In this document: positions 1 to 5,544 of the stretch, in pieces
Numbering within the stretch: position 1 is the stretch's first letter
Layout of the letters: each line of letters begins with the position of its first letter
Source: Frankiaceae bacterium
GTDB taxonomy: Bacteria > Actinomycetota > Actinomycetes > JAVEEB01
Reading direction: 5' to 3'
Length of the DNA: 7,052 bases
Assembly: GCA_030840665.1 (NCBI GenBank)
Contig: JAVEEB010000043.1
Span: 1-7,052 of the forward strand
Position numbers and translations under genes: made by a program
The notes under the pieces: model-generated
Seen by the model: the letters and a program-made list of their open reading frames with translations, nothing else
Told to the model about the DNA's origin: nothing
Database searches by the model: none

Positions 1-69
1 AACGCGCAACGGCCGTTCCGCGTGTGAATACGAAACACCAAACCCCCGGCACGCCACACATTTACACTC

Positions 70-94
70 AGTGACCGACTGGTTACAGGTCACT
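70..94. repeat. 7-bp inverted repeat with three GTnAC motifs
   Basis: The arms AGTGACC (70-76) and GGTCACT (88-94) are perfect reverse complements separated by 11 nt. GTGAC at 71 and GTTAC at 82 also form a direct repeat with starts 11 bp apart, about one helical turn, and a third pentamer GTCAC sits at 89. The repeat overlaps the only promoter-like hexamers I can find upstream of cwlM, so an operator is a reasonable reading. The GTnAC direct-repeat pattern resembles what is reported for the actinobacterial response regulator MtrA, but that link is inference. Confidence 0.4.
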
Positions 95-142
95 TGCGCC
101 ATAGGTGTCGACTCGCCACCATCAGGGGACAACAGCCGCACA

Positions 143-173
143 CCTGCCCCACGGCAGGAACGCGGGGCTTTCT
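143..173 (+). promoter_or_regulatory. Alternative hairpins in the cwlM leader
   Basis: CCTGCC (143-148) pairs with GGCAGG (153-158) around a 4-nt loop. GCCCC (146-150) can instead pair with GGGGC (164-168) around a 13-nt loop, and that second stem is followed by TTTCT (169-173). The two stems share bases 146-148 and so cannot form together, which is the geometry of an attenuator. The U-tract is short and interrupted, and no known riboswitch core is recognisable. Confidence 0.25.
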
Positions 174-214
174 CCAGCGTGGCTAGCATGAGCCGCTTGC
201 CCGGCACAACGTTC

Positions 215-223
215 AGGATGGAG
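215..223 (+). promoter_or_regulatory. Ribosome binding site that sets the cwlM start
   Basis: The purine-rich stretch AGGATGGAG holds AGG 9 nt and GGAG 3 nt before ATG 227. The candidate starts at 71 and 188 have no comparable Shine-Dalgarno sequence. ATG 218 lies inside this stretch, directly after AGG, so it is too close to use it. Confidence 0.55.
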
Positions 224-226
224 ACC

Positions 227-1348
227 ATGCCCTCGTACCGCCGTGGAGATGTCGGACCCGCCGTGGCCGAGATCAGGGATCACCTGTCCCGTCTCGGACT
301 TCTGGACGCGCCCGTCGGATCCAGCGACGACTACGACGCCGCATGTGACCGCGCCGTCCGCCAGTTCCAGCAATCGCGGGGCCTGAGCGTCGATGGCGTG
401 GTCGGGGAGCAGACGTACCGCACGCTCGACGAAGCGCGCTGGCGACTCGGTGACCGGCTGCTGAGCTACAGCGTGGTGAAGCCGTTCGTCGGGGACGACG
501 TGGCGGAATTGCAGCAGCGGTTGCTCGAGATGGGCTTCGACCCGGGCCGCTGCGACGGCATCCTGGGCCCGCGCACCGAGGCGGCCCTGCGCGATCTGCA
601 ACGCAACGTCGGGCTGACCTCCGATGGCACGTGCGGCCCGCAGACGCTCAAGGCGCTGCACCGGCTGGCCCGCACCGTCGTGGGCGGCCGCGCCCAGGGG
701 TTGCGCGAGTTCGAGCGGTTCCACGCCTCCGTGCGCACCCTGGCCGGGCGTTCCGTGTTGCTCGATCCCGGCCACGGCGGCGAGGACAAGGGCGTCCAGG
801 CGCACGGGCTCATCGAGGCCGAGCTCATGACAGACCTTGCGGCCCGCATCGAGGGTCGCCTCGTCGCGACCGGCGTTCAGGTCTACCTCACGCGCGGCCC
901 GGAGCTCGAGCTCTCCGACGTCGACCGGGCGCGGTTCGCGAACGCCGCGGAGGCCGACCTCCTGATCTCCCTGCACATGGATGAGCACCCGGACCCCGCC
1001 GCCAACGGCGTCGCGACCTACTTCTACGGCTCGCCCGAGCGCAACATGGGCTCCGTTCTCGGCGAGCGGTTCGCCTCGCTCGTCCAGGAAGAGATCATCG
1101 GGCGCACCGGCCTTCTCGACTGCCGCACGCACGCCAAGACCTGGGACCTGCTGCGATTGACCCGGATGCCGGCCGTGCGCATCGACCTCGGCTACCTCAC
1201 GAACGCGAACGACGCCAACAGGGTCGCGGCCGGCGACTTCCGCGACGCGGTGGCCGAGGCGATCGTCGTCGCAATCCAGCGCCTGTACGTTCCCGAGCTC
1301 GAAGCCGCCGATTCCGTCTCCGCCCAGCGGGTCGCCGCGCTCACCTGA
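227..1348 (+). CDS. cwlM: CwlM-type N-acetylmuramoyl-L-alanine amidase-domain protein
   Basis: This protein has 373 aa when started at ATG 227. That ATG is preceded by AGG (215-217) and GGAG (220-223), and it gives the N-terminus MPSYRRGDVGPAVAEIR, typical of actinobacterial CwlM. The longer GTG start at 71 adds 52 unconserved-looking residues. Two peptidoglycan-binding (PG_binding_1) repeats lie at about residues 6-68 and 85-145. An Amidase_3 domain follows from about residue 175. The expected zinc ligands are present: H183 in DPGHGG, E197 and H250 in ISLH. The position where active amidases carry the final catalytic Glu is Asp (D320, in VRIDLGYLTN). The stretch around RTGLLDCRTHAKTWDLLRL closely resembles M. 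tuberculosis CwlM. There is no signal peptide, so it is probably cytoplasmic. In mycobacteria CwlM is a PknB substrate that stimulates MurA. Whether this protein cleaves peptidoglycan or only regulates is open. Confidence 0.9.
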   Translation: MPSYRRGDVGPAVAEIRDHLSRLGLLDAPVGSSDDYDAACDRAVRQFQQSRGLSVDGVVGEQTYRTLDEARWRLGDRLLSYSVVKPFVGDDVAELQQRLLEMGFDPGRCDGILGPRTEAALRDLQRNVGLTSDGTCGPQTLKALHRLARTVVGGRAQGLREFERFHASVRTLAGRSVLLDPGHGGEDKGVQAHGLIEAELMTDLAARIEGRLVATGVQVYLTRGPELELSDVDRARFANAAEADLLISLHMDEHPDPAANGVATYFYGSPERNMGSVLGERFASLVQEEIIGRTGLLDCRTHAKTWDLLRLTRMPAVRIDLGYLTNANDANRVAAGDFRDAVAEAIVVAIQRLYVPELEAADSVSAQRVAALT

Positions 1349-1386
1349 GGGCCCGTCCAACCCGGCCAGGGACCCTCAGACGGGCC
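1345..1386. terminator. Possible bidirectional terminator between convergent cwlM and GNAT genes
   Basis: Only 27 nt separate the two convergent stop codons. Two competing stems span them: CTGAGGG (1345-1351) with CCCTCAG (1373-1379), and GGCCCGTC (1350-1357) with GACGGGCC (1379-1386), each with a 21-nt loop. Both stems use bases inside the stop-codon regions. There is no T-tract on either strand, so this would be an atypical GC-rich terminator at best. Confidence 0.35.
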
Positions 1387-1993
1387 GCAGCGCGCCCTCC
1401 GGCGTCATGGACCCGAGCAGCCGCTCCAGCGCGACCTCGACGTCTTCCCGCCAGGAGACGGCCGTCTTGACCTCCAGGCGCAGGCGCGGCCAGCGGGGAT
1501 GCGGGCGCACGGTCTTGAAGCCGACGGCCAGCAGGTGCTCCGCGGGCAGCACGCACGACGGTTGCGTCCACTTCAGGTCGCCGAACGCTTCGATGGCGCG
1601 CACGCCGCGGCGCATCAGGTCCTTGGCGACACCCTGCACGAGCATCCGTCCGAGGCCGCCGCCCGCGAAATCCGGCAGTACGTGGGCCGTCATTAGCAGC
1701 ACCGCGTCGGGCGACACGGGCGAGGTCGGGAACGCGACAGAGCGTGGGACGTAGCCGGGCGGCGCATACGTGACGAACCCGGCCGGGGCGTCGTCGACGT
1801 ACACGATCTTTCCGCACGAACCCCAGTCGAGCAGGACGGCGGACACCCAGGCCTCTTTTTCCAGGGACGTGTCCCCCGCCTCGACGGCACGCTGGCCGGA
1901 GACGGGATCGAGCTCCCAGAAGACGCACCGGCGGCACCGCGGAGCCAGATCGCTGAGGTTGTCGAGGGTGATGTTGACCACTCGACGGCTCAT
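1376..1993 (-). CDS. GNAT-family N-acetyltransferase, substrate unknown
   Basis: This protein has 205 aa and starts at ATG 1991-1993. A strong GGGAGG ribosome site (1998-2003) lies 4 nt upstream and sets the start, giving MSRRVVNITLDNLSDL. An upstream start at 2053 would add 20 residues that look non-coding. The acetyl-CoA pyrophosphate loop is visible as FAGGGLGRML, with GGGLGR at about residues 111-116, after the strand LLMTAHVLPD. The N-terminus has a CxxC pair (C20 and C23, in RCRRCVFWELD), and a further cysteine, C60, lies in WGSCGK. Both are features I associate with the actinobacterial GNAT protein encoded between parB and cwlM (the Rv3916c position in M. tuberculosis). That family has no established substrate as far as I know. 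The gene is divergent from the aminotransferase gene and convergent with cwlM, so it is transcribed alone. Confidence 0.8.
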   Translation of the reverse strand: MSRRVVNITLDNLSDLAPRCRRCVFWELDPVSGQRAVEAGDTSLEKEAWVSAVLLDWGSCGKIVYVDDAPAGFVTYAPPGYVPRSVAFPTSPVSPDAVLLMTAHVLPDFAGGGLGRMLVQGVAKDLMRRGVRAIEAFGDLKWTQPSCVLPAEHLLAVGFKTVRPHPRWPRLRLEVKTAVSWREDVEVALERLLGSMTPEGALRPV

Positions 1994-2139
1994 GACGCCT
2001 CCCGGGCATGGCGACTGCCGCAAGCAGCGCACGCGTAGGGCGATCGTAACCACGGCAGGTAATTCAAGGAAGCCTCGGCCGTGGGACGGTAGCCTTGCAG
2101 AGCGGGACCCTTTCCCGCCGGATCTGTAGGAGGCAGCGC
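1994..2139. promoter_or_regulatory. Divergent promoter region between GNAT and aminotransferase genes
   Basis: On the minus strand TACGAT (2048 down to 2043) fits the actinobacterial -10 pattern TAnnnT. It has a weak TTCCTT -35 (2071-2066) at 17 nt spacing and predicts a leader of about 43 nt for the GNAT gene. On the plus strand TAGCCT (2090-2095) is a possible -10 for the aminotransferase operon, but I find no good -35. A 6-bp hairpin GCGGGA/TCCCGC (2102-2107 and 2113-2118, 5-nt loop) then sits just ahead of the ribosome site. It has no T-tract and is not an obvious terminator. Confidence 0.35.
2128..2133 (+). promoter_or_regulatory. Ribosome binding site of the aminotransferase gene
   Basis: A perfect AGGAGG sits 6 nt before GTG 2140. 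It places the start there rather than at the in-frame TTG at 2095, which would add 15 residues rich in Arg and lacks such a site. Confidence 0.8.
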
Positions 2140-3450
2140 GTGGTCGGCACGAACCTCGACCCGTTCTCCGACCGATACGCCGAGCGCACGCACGGCATGA
2201 ACGTGTCGGAGGTGCGCGCCCTGTTCGCGGTGGCGTCCCGGCCGGAAGTGGTGTCGCTCGCCGGCGGCTCGCCGTTCGTTTCCGCGCTGCCGTTCGACGC
2301 CGTCGGCTCGATGATCGACGAGCTTGTCCGCAACCAAGGTGCCCAGGCGCTGCAGTACTGCGTGGGCCAGGGTGACCTCCGGTTGCGCGAACTCATCTGC
2401 CAGATGATGGCGCTGGAAGGCATTTCGGCCTCGGCTGAGAACGTCGTCGTGACCGTCGGATCCCAGCAGGCACTCAACATCGTGGCGCGCGTGTTCATCG
2501 ATCCGGGTGACGTGATCCTCGCTGAAGCGCCCTCGTACGTGGGGGCCTTGTCGGCGTTCATGGCGTCGCAGGCCGACATCGTCCACGTCGCGATGGACGA
2601 CGACGGGCTGATTCCCGCCGCCCTCGCCGAGGCCATCACGGCGGTCCGCGCCAGCGGCCGGACCATCAAGTTCCTCTACACGATCCCCAACTTCCACAAC
2701 CCCGGCGGCGTCACCCTGGCCGAGCACCGGCGCGACGAGATCCTCCAGATCTGCCGCGACGCCGGCGTGCTCGTGCTCGAGGACAATCCCTATGGCCTGT
2801 TGGGTTTTGACAGCGAACCGTCGCGGGCGCTGCGCGCACGGGACGAGGACAACGTCATCTACCTCGGGTCGTTCTCGAAGACCTTCGCCTCGGGTTTGCG
2901 CGTCGGCTGGGTGCTGGCTCCGCACGCCATCCGCGAGAAGCTTGTCCTCATCAGCGAGGCTGAAATCCTTTGCCCGCCTACGTTTTCGCAGTTCATCGTC
3001 GCCGAATATCTCACGACACAGCCATGGCAGCAGCAGCTCAAGGTTTTCCGCGAGCTCTACCGCGAGCGGCGCGACGCGATGCTCGACGCGTTGGGTGACA
3101 TGTTCCCGGCCGGCTGCACGTGGACCGTGCCGAGCGGCGGTTTCTACGTGTGGGTGACGGTGCCGGAAGGCCTGGACACCAAGGCGATGCAGCCGCTCGC
3201 GGTGTCCGAGCGGGTCGCGTACGTGCCCGGCATCGGTTTCTACGCAGACGGCAATGGCCGTCGCAACATGCGCCTCTCCTACTGCCTGCCGCCACCCGAG
3301 CGCATTCGCGAAGGTGTCCGGCGGCTCGCCGGCGTTCTCGAGCAGCAGCTGGAGCTCGTGGAGACCTTCGGCCCTTCGGCATTCCAGGCCACTTCGCCCG
3401 GCGACGGGCCCCGCAGCTGGATCTCCGGGCCGTCCGCGGACCAGGTGTAG
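2140..3450 (+). CDS. PLP-dependent aminotransferase, class I/II (MocR/2-aminoadipate type)
   Basis: This is a 436-aa cytosolic fold-type I aminotransferase started at GTG 2140. The cofactor-site motifs come in the expected order. VGSQQALNIVARVF binds the PLP phosphate. N187 in TIPNFHNPGG contacts the ring oxygen. D215 and Y218 lie in LEDNPYG. The Schiff-base lysine is K247 in SFSKTFASGLRVGW. R378 in NMRLSYC should bind the substrate carboxylate. The pattern matches the catalytic domain of the Aro8/LysN/MocR group, which act on 2-aminoadipate, aromatic or branched-chain amino acids. There is no N-terminal GntR DNA-binding domain, so it is an enzyme rather than a regulator. Substrate cannot be read from the sequence. 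The ligase gene begins 9 nt downstream, so the two are almost certainly cotranscribed. The last 30 or so residues look like a flexible tail. Confidence 0.88.
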   Translation: MVGTNLDPFSDRYAERTHGMNVSEVRALFAVASRPEVVSLAGGSPFVSALPFDAVGSMIDELVRNQGAQALQYCVGQGDLRLRELICQMMALEGISASAENVVVTVGSQQALNIVARVFIDPGDVILAEAPSYVGALSAFMASQADIVHVAMDDDGLIPAALAEAITAVRASGRTIKFLYTIPNFHNPGGVTLAEHRRDEILQICRDAGVLVLEDNPYGLLGFDSEPSRALRARDEDNVIYLGSFSKTFASGLRVGWVLAPHAIREKLVLISEAEILCPPTFSQFIVAEYLTTQPWQQQLKVFRELYRERRDAMLDALGDMFPAGCTWTVPSGGFYVWVTVPEGLDTKAMQPLAVSERVAYVPGIGFYADGNGRRNMRLSYCLPPPERIREGVRRLAGVLEQQLELVETFGPSAFQATSPGDGPRSWISGPSADQV

Positions 3451-3455
3451 GAGGA
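3449..3455 (+). promoter_or_regulatory. Ribosome binding site overlapping the aminotransferase stop codon
   Basis: AGGAGGA overlaps the TAG stop (3448-3450) of the aminotransferase gene and lies 4 nt before GTG 3460. This layout favours translational coupling of the two genes and fixes the ligase start. Confidence 0.8.
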
Positions 3456-3459
3456 ACCC

Positions 3460-4416
3460 GTGACGGATCTACAACGTGTCGTCGTGCTCGCCGGCGGCCT
3501 CGACTTCGAGCGCGAGGTGTCCCTCTGGTCGGGCCGCCGCATCGCCGAGCAACTGCGGGCGATCGGCATCGACGCGCTGGTGCTCGACGTGGACGCCCAG
3601 TTGTTGCCCGCGCTGGCCGCTGACACCCCCGACGCGGTCTTCATCGCCCTCCACGGGGCCAGTGGCGAGGATGGGGCAATCCGTGGCGTCCTGGACCTGC
3701 TCCGCGTCCCGTACGCCGGCGCCGGGCCTGACGCGTGCCGTATCGCCTGGGACAAGCCATCGGCCAAGGCCGCCATGCGGGCTGCAGGCGTCGCGTCACC
3801 GGTCGACGTCGTCCTGCCGCAGACCACGTTCCGGGAGCTCGGCGCTGCCCCGCTGGTCGCCCGCATCATCGCCGACCTCGGCCTGCCGCTGATGGTCAAG
3901 CCGGCGTCCGGCGGGTCCGCGATGGGCGCCACCGTCGTCCGCGCTGCCGAGGCGCTCCCGACCGCCCTCATGCAGTGCTTCTCGTACGGCCACACGGCAC
4001 TTGTCGAGCGATTCATCGCCGGCACGGAGGTCGCCGTCAGCGTCATCGATACCGGGGACGGCCCCGTCGCGCTCCCCGCCGTCGAGATCGTGCCCGTGCG
4101 CGGCGTGTACGACTACAGCGCGCGGTACACGCCGGGTGAGACCGACTACTACACGCCGGCGCGGCTGAGCGCGGAGGCGACCGCGGCCGTCGCGGCGGCC
4201 GCGCTGACTGCCCACACGGTGCTCGGCCTGCAGGACCTGTCCCGCACCGATCTGATCGTCGACCGCGACGGCGTGCCGCACTTCCTCGAAGTCAACGTCT
4301 CGCCGGGGCTCACCGAGACGAGCCTGTTCCCGATGGCGGCGCAAGCGGCCGGCCACGACATGGGTGTCCTGGTGCGGGACCTCCTGCATGCCGCGGTTCA
4401 GCGATCGGCCACCTGA
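3460..4416 (+). CDS. ddl: D-alanine--D-alanine ligase family protein (ATP-grasp)
   Basis: This 318-aa protein would join two D-alanines using ATP to make the D-Ala-D-Ala end of the peptidoglycan precursor. Compared with E. coli DdlB it keeps the specificity triad E17 (in FEREVS), S153 (in GGSAMG) and Y223 (in YDYSARY). It also keeps the ATP-binding lysines K99 and K147, the omega loop ending GETDYYTPA, and the active-site R262, D264, E277, N279 and S288 (LEVNVSPGLTETSLFPM). Tyr at 223, rather than the Phe linked to D-lactate ligases, favours D-Ala as second substrate. The length matches the short DdlB type, whereas the main Ddl known from M. tuberculosis is about 370 aa, so this may be a second copy or a related dipeptide ligase. 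It is the last gene of the two-gene operon. The assignment to the family is secure; the exact substrate is not. Confidence 0.85.
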   Translation: MTDLQRVVVLAGGLDFEREVSLWSGRRIAEQLRAIGIDALVLDVDAQLLPALAADTPDAVFIALHGASGEDGAIRGVLDLLRVPYAGAGPDACRIAWDKPSAKAAMRAAGVASPVDVVLPQTTFRELGAAPLVARIIADLGLPLMVKPASGGSAMGATVVRAAEALPTALMQCFSYGHTALVERFIAGTEVAVSVIDTGDGPVALPAVEIVPVRGVYDYSARYTPGETDYYTPARLSAEATAAVAAAALTAHTVLGLQDLSRTDLIVDRDGVPHFLEVNVSPGLTETSLFPMAAQAAGHDMGVLVRDLLHAAVQRSAT

Positions 4417-4531
4417 CCTTCGCGTCGCTGTTTGTCGCCGACGAGCAATCCGTGCGGCGCGGTCCGGCCGATGTGGGAATTGACGGTGCGGCAAGCCGAC
4501 ACGCCGTGGGCACGGTGATTTTCGGGAGATT

Positions 4532-4563
4532 GGCCGTCAGAGGGCATCAACGGCCCGTTTTTT
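4532..4563 (+). terminator. Intrinsic terminator of the aminotransferase-ligase operon
   Basis: GGCCGT (4532-4537) pairs with ACGGCC (4550-4555) around a 12-nt loop. A run of six T follows at 4558-4563, two bases after the stem. It lies about 115 nt after the ligase stop. T-runs are rare in this GC-rich window, which supports the call. On the minus strand the same hairpin has no U-tract, so it should act only on rightward transcription. Confidence 0.65.
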
Positions 4564-4586
4564 CGCCCCGCCCCCGACCTTCGGCC

Positions 4587-4613
4587 CCTGCGCATTGGTT
4601 AACATAATGCAGG
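4587..4613 (-). terminator. AT-rich hairpin just after parB, possible terminator
   Basis: GCATT (4592-4596) pairs with AATGC (4606-4610), extended by CCT/AGG (4587-4589 and 4611-4613) across a 2-base bulge. The 9-nt loop contains the palindrome GTTAAC. It begins 5 nt past the parB stop codon on the leftward transcript. No U-tract follows, so termination here is uncertain. The rest of 4417-4617 shows no gene that I can support. Confidence 0.3.
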
Positions 4614-4617
4614 TCAG

Positions 4618-5544
4618 TCAGCCCTGCAGGAGGGCCGCGATCCGCTCGAGGTCGTCCTCGCCGCCGAATTCGATCGTGATCTTGCCTTTGCCCCGGCCGA
4701 CATCCACCCGGACTCGCGTGTCGAGCCGCTCCGCGAGAGCCGCCGCGACGTGGCCGGCCGCAGCGGATTCCGTACGGGGCTTGGTACGACGAACGCGGGG
4801 CGCGTCGTCCGGCACGTCCTGCATGGCGACGATTTCTTCGACGGCCCGCACCGAAAGGCCCTCTGCCACGATGCGCGCGGCCAGGCGATCCTGCGCGTCG
4901 CTGTCCTCGAGGCCGAGAAGTGCGCGGGCATGACCGGCGGACAGGACACCTGCGGCAACCCGGTGCTGCACCTTCGCCGACAGGTTCATGAGCCGCAGGG
5001 TGTTGGACACGTGGGCGCGGGATTTGCCGACGCGCTGGGCGAGTTGCTCGTGCGTGGCGCCGAAGTCATCGAGCAATTGCCGGTACGCCGCAGCCTCTTC
5101 CAGGGGGTTGAGCTGTGCCCGGTGCAGGTTCTCCAGCAGGGCGTCGCGCAGCAGGTTGTCGTCGGCGGTCGCGCGGATGATGGCCGGGACGGTCGTCTGC
5201 CCTGCGAGCTTGCTGGCGCGGTAGCGGCGCTCCCCCATGACGATCTGGTAGCGGCCGCTGCTGAGCGGCCGCACAACGATCGGCTGCAGGACGCCGACCT
5301 CGCGGATGGAGTCGGCCAGCTCGGCGAGAGCGTCGTCGTCAAAGTTCGTGCGCGGCTGCCCGGGGTTGGCGTCGACCTCGTTGAGGTTGAGCTCCGCCAA
5401 CGTGACGCCTGGGATCGCTACCAACTCCGCCGCCGAGCCATCGATCGCGGGTGTTTCACGTGAAACCACGGGGGAGGTTGCGGGGGCGGCGGCCGGAATC
5501 AGCGCCCCGAGACCGCGGCCGAGACCGCCTCGACGTGCGCTCAT
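4618..5544 (-). CDS. parB: Chromosome partitioning protein ParB (CTPase, parS-binding)
   Basis: This 308-aa protein binds parS, spreads along DNA as a CTP-driven clamp and is moved by ParA to segregate the origin. The N-terminal MSARRGGLGRGLGALIP is the usual ParA-contacting tail. The CTP-binding core has the box VGVLQPIVVRPL (about 83-94) and the arginine motif GERRYRA (104-110), followed by ENLHRAQLNPLEEA (138-151). The helix-turn-helix that reads parS is at about 166-187 (LAQRVGKSRAHVSNTLRLMNL region). The C-terminal dimerisation domain is at about 262-308. The start ATG 5542-5544 overlaps the parA stop by 4 nt and has GGGAGGA (5556 down to 5550) 5 nt upstream. A parS site is embedded at codons 27-31. 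It is the last gene of the leftward operon. Length and domain order are normal. Confidence 0.96.
   Translation of the reverse strand: MSARRGGLGRGLGALIPAAAPATSPVVSRETPAIDGSAAELVAIPGVTLAELNLNEVDANPGQPRTNFDDDALAELADSIREVGVLQPIVVRPLSSGRYQIVMGERRYRASKLAGQTTVPAIIRATADDNLLRDALLENLHRAQLNPLEEAAAYRQLLDDFGATHEQLAQRVGKSRAHVSNTLRLMNLSAKVQHRVAAGVLSAGHARALLGLEDSDAQDRLAARIVAEGLSVRAVEEIVAMQDVPDDAPRVRRTKPRTESAAAGHVAAALAERLDTRVRVDVGRGKGKITIEFGGEDDLERIAALLQG
5452..5467. other. parS site inside parB
   Basis: TGTTTCACGTGAAACC matches the consensus parS TGTTTCACGTGAAACA at 15 of 16 positions. The central 14 bp (5453-5466) are a perfect palindrome. Read leftward it encodes Val27-Ser-Arg-Glu-Thr31 of ParB, in the poorly conserved linker between the ParA-contacting tail and the CTP-binding core, where sequence constraint on the protein is low. 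Confidence 0.95.

Larger units (their letters stand above)
1..226 (+). promoter_or_regulatory. Upstream region and leader of cwlM; no convincing gene
   Basis: I find no recognisable gene here. Reading frame 2 is open from the window edge into cwlM, but the peptide it would encode resembles no CwlM N-terminus, so I treat it as non-coding. Visible elements are a 7-bp inverted repeat AGTGACC/GGTCACT (70-76 and 88-94), three GTnAC pentamers at 71-75, 82-86 and 89-93, a weak promoter-like pair TTTACA (61-66) and TACAGG (84-89) with a 17-nt spacer, and two mutually exclusive hairpins between 143 and 173. The -10 hexamer lacks the usual final T, so the promoter call is tentative. The end of an upstream gene could lie within the first 25-75 bases, since frames 1 and 3 stop at 25-27 and 72-74, but nothing identifies it. 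Confidence 0.45.

Noticed and set aside
1..74. C-terminus of an upstream gene (for example thioredoxin) at the left edge
   Set aside because: Frames 1 and 3 stop at 25-27 and 72-74, but neither short tail is recognisable, so no gene can be supported.
71..226. Longer cwlM start at GTG 71
   Set aside because: The 52 extra residues do not resemble CwlM, the region holds repeats and hairpins, and the ribosome site favours ATG 227.
122..1360. 412-codon open frame on the minus strand opposite cwlM
   Set aside because: It is the antisense shadow of a clearly conserved GC-rich gene. The peptide has no domain-like pattern and is low in complexity.
1990..2925. 311-codon minus-strand frame opposite the aminotransferase
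   Set aside because: It is a shadow of the PLP enzyme gene, whose catalytic motifs are all in the plus-strand frame.
4480..4508. TTGACG as a promoter in the intergenic region between ddl and parB
   Set aside because: No -10 element lies at a suitable distance and no gene follows on that strand.
4750..5463. 237-codon plus-strand frame opposite parB
   Set aside because: It is antisense to ParB motifs and carries no recognisable domain.
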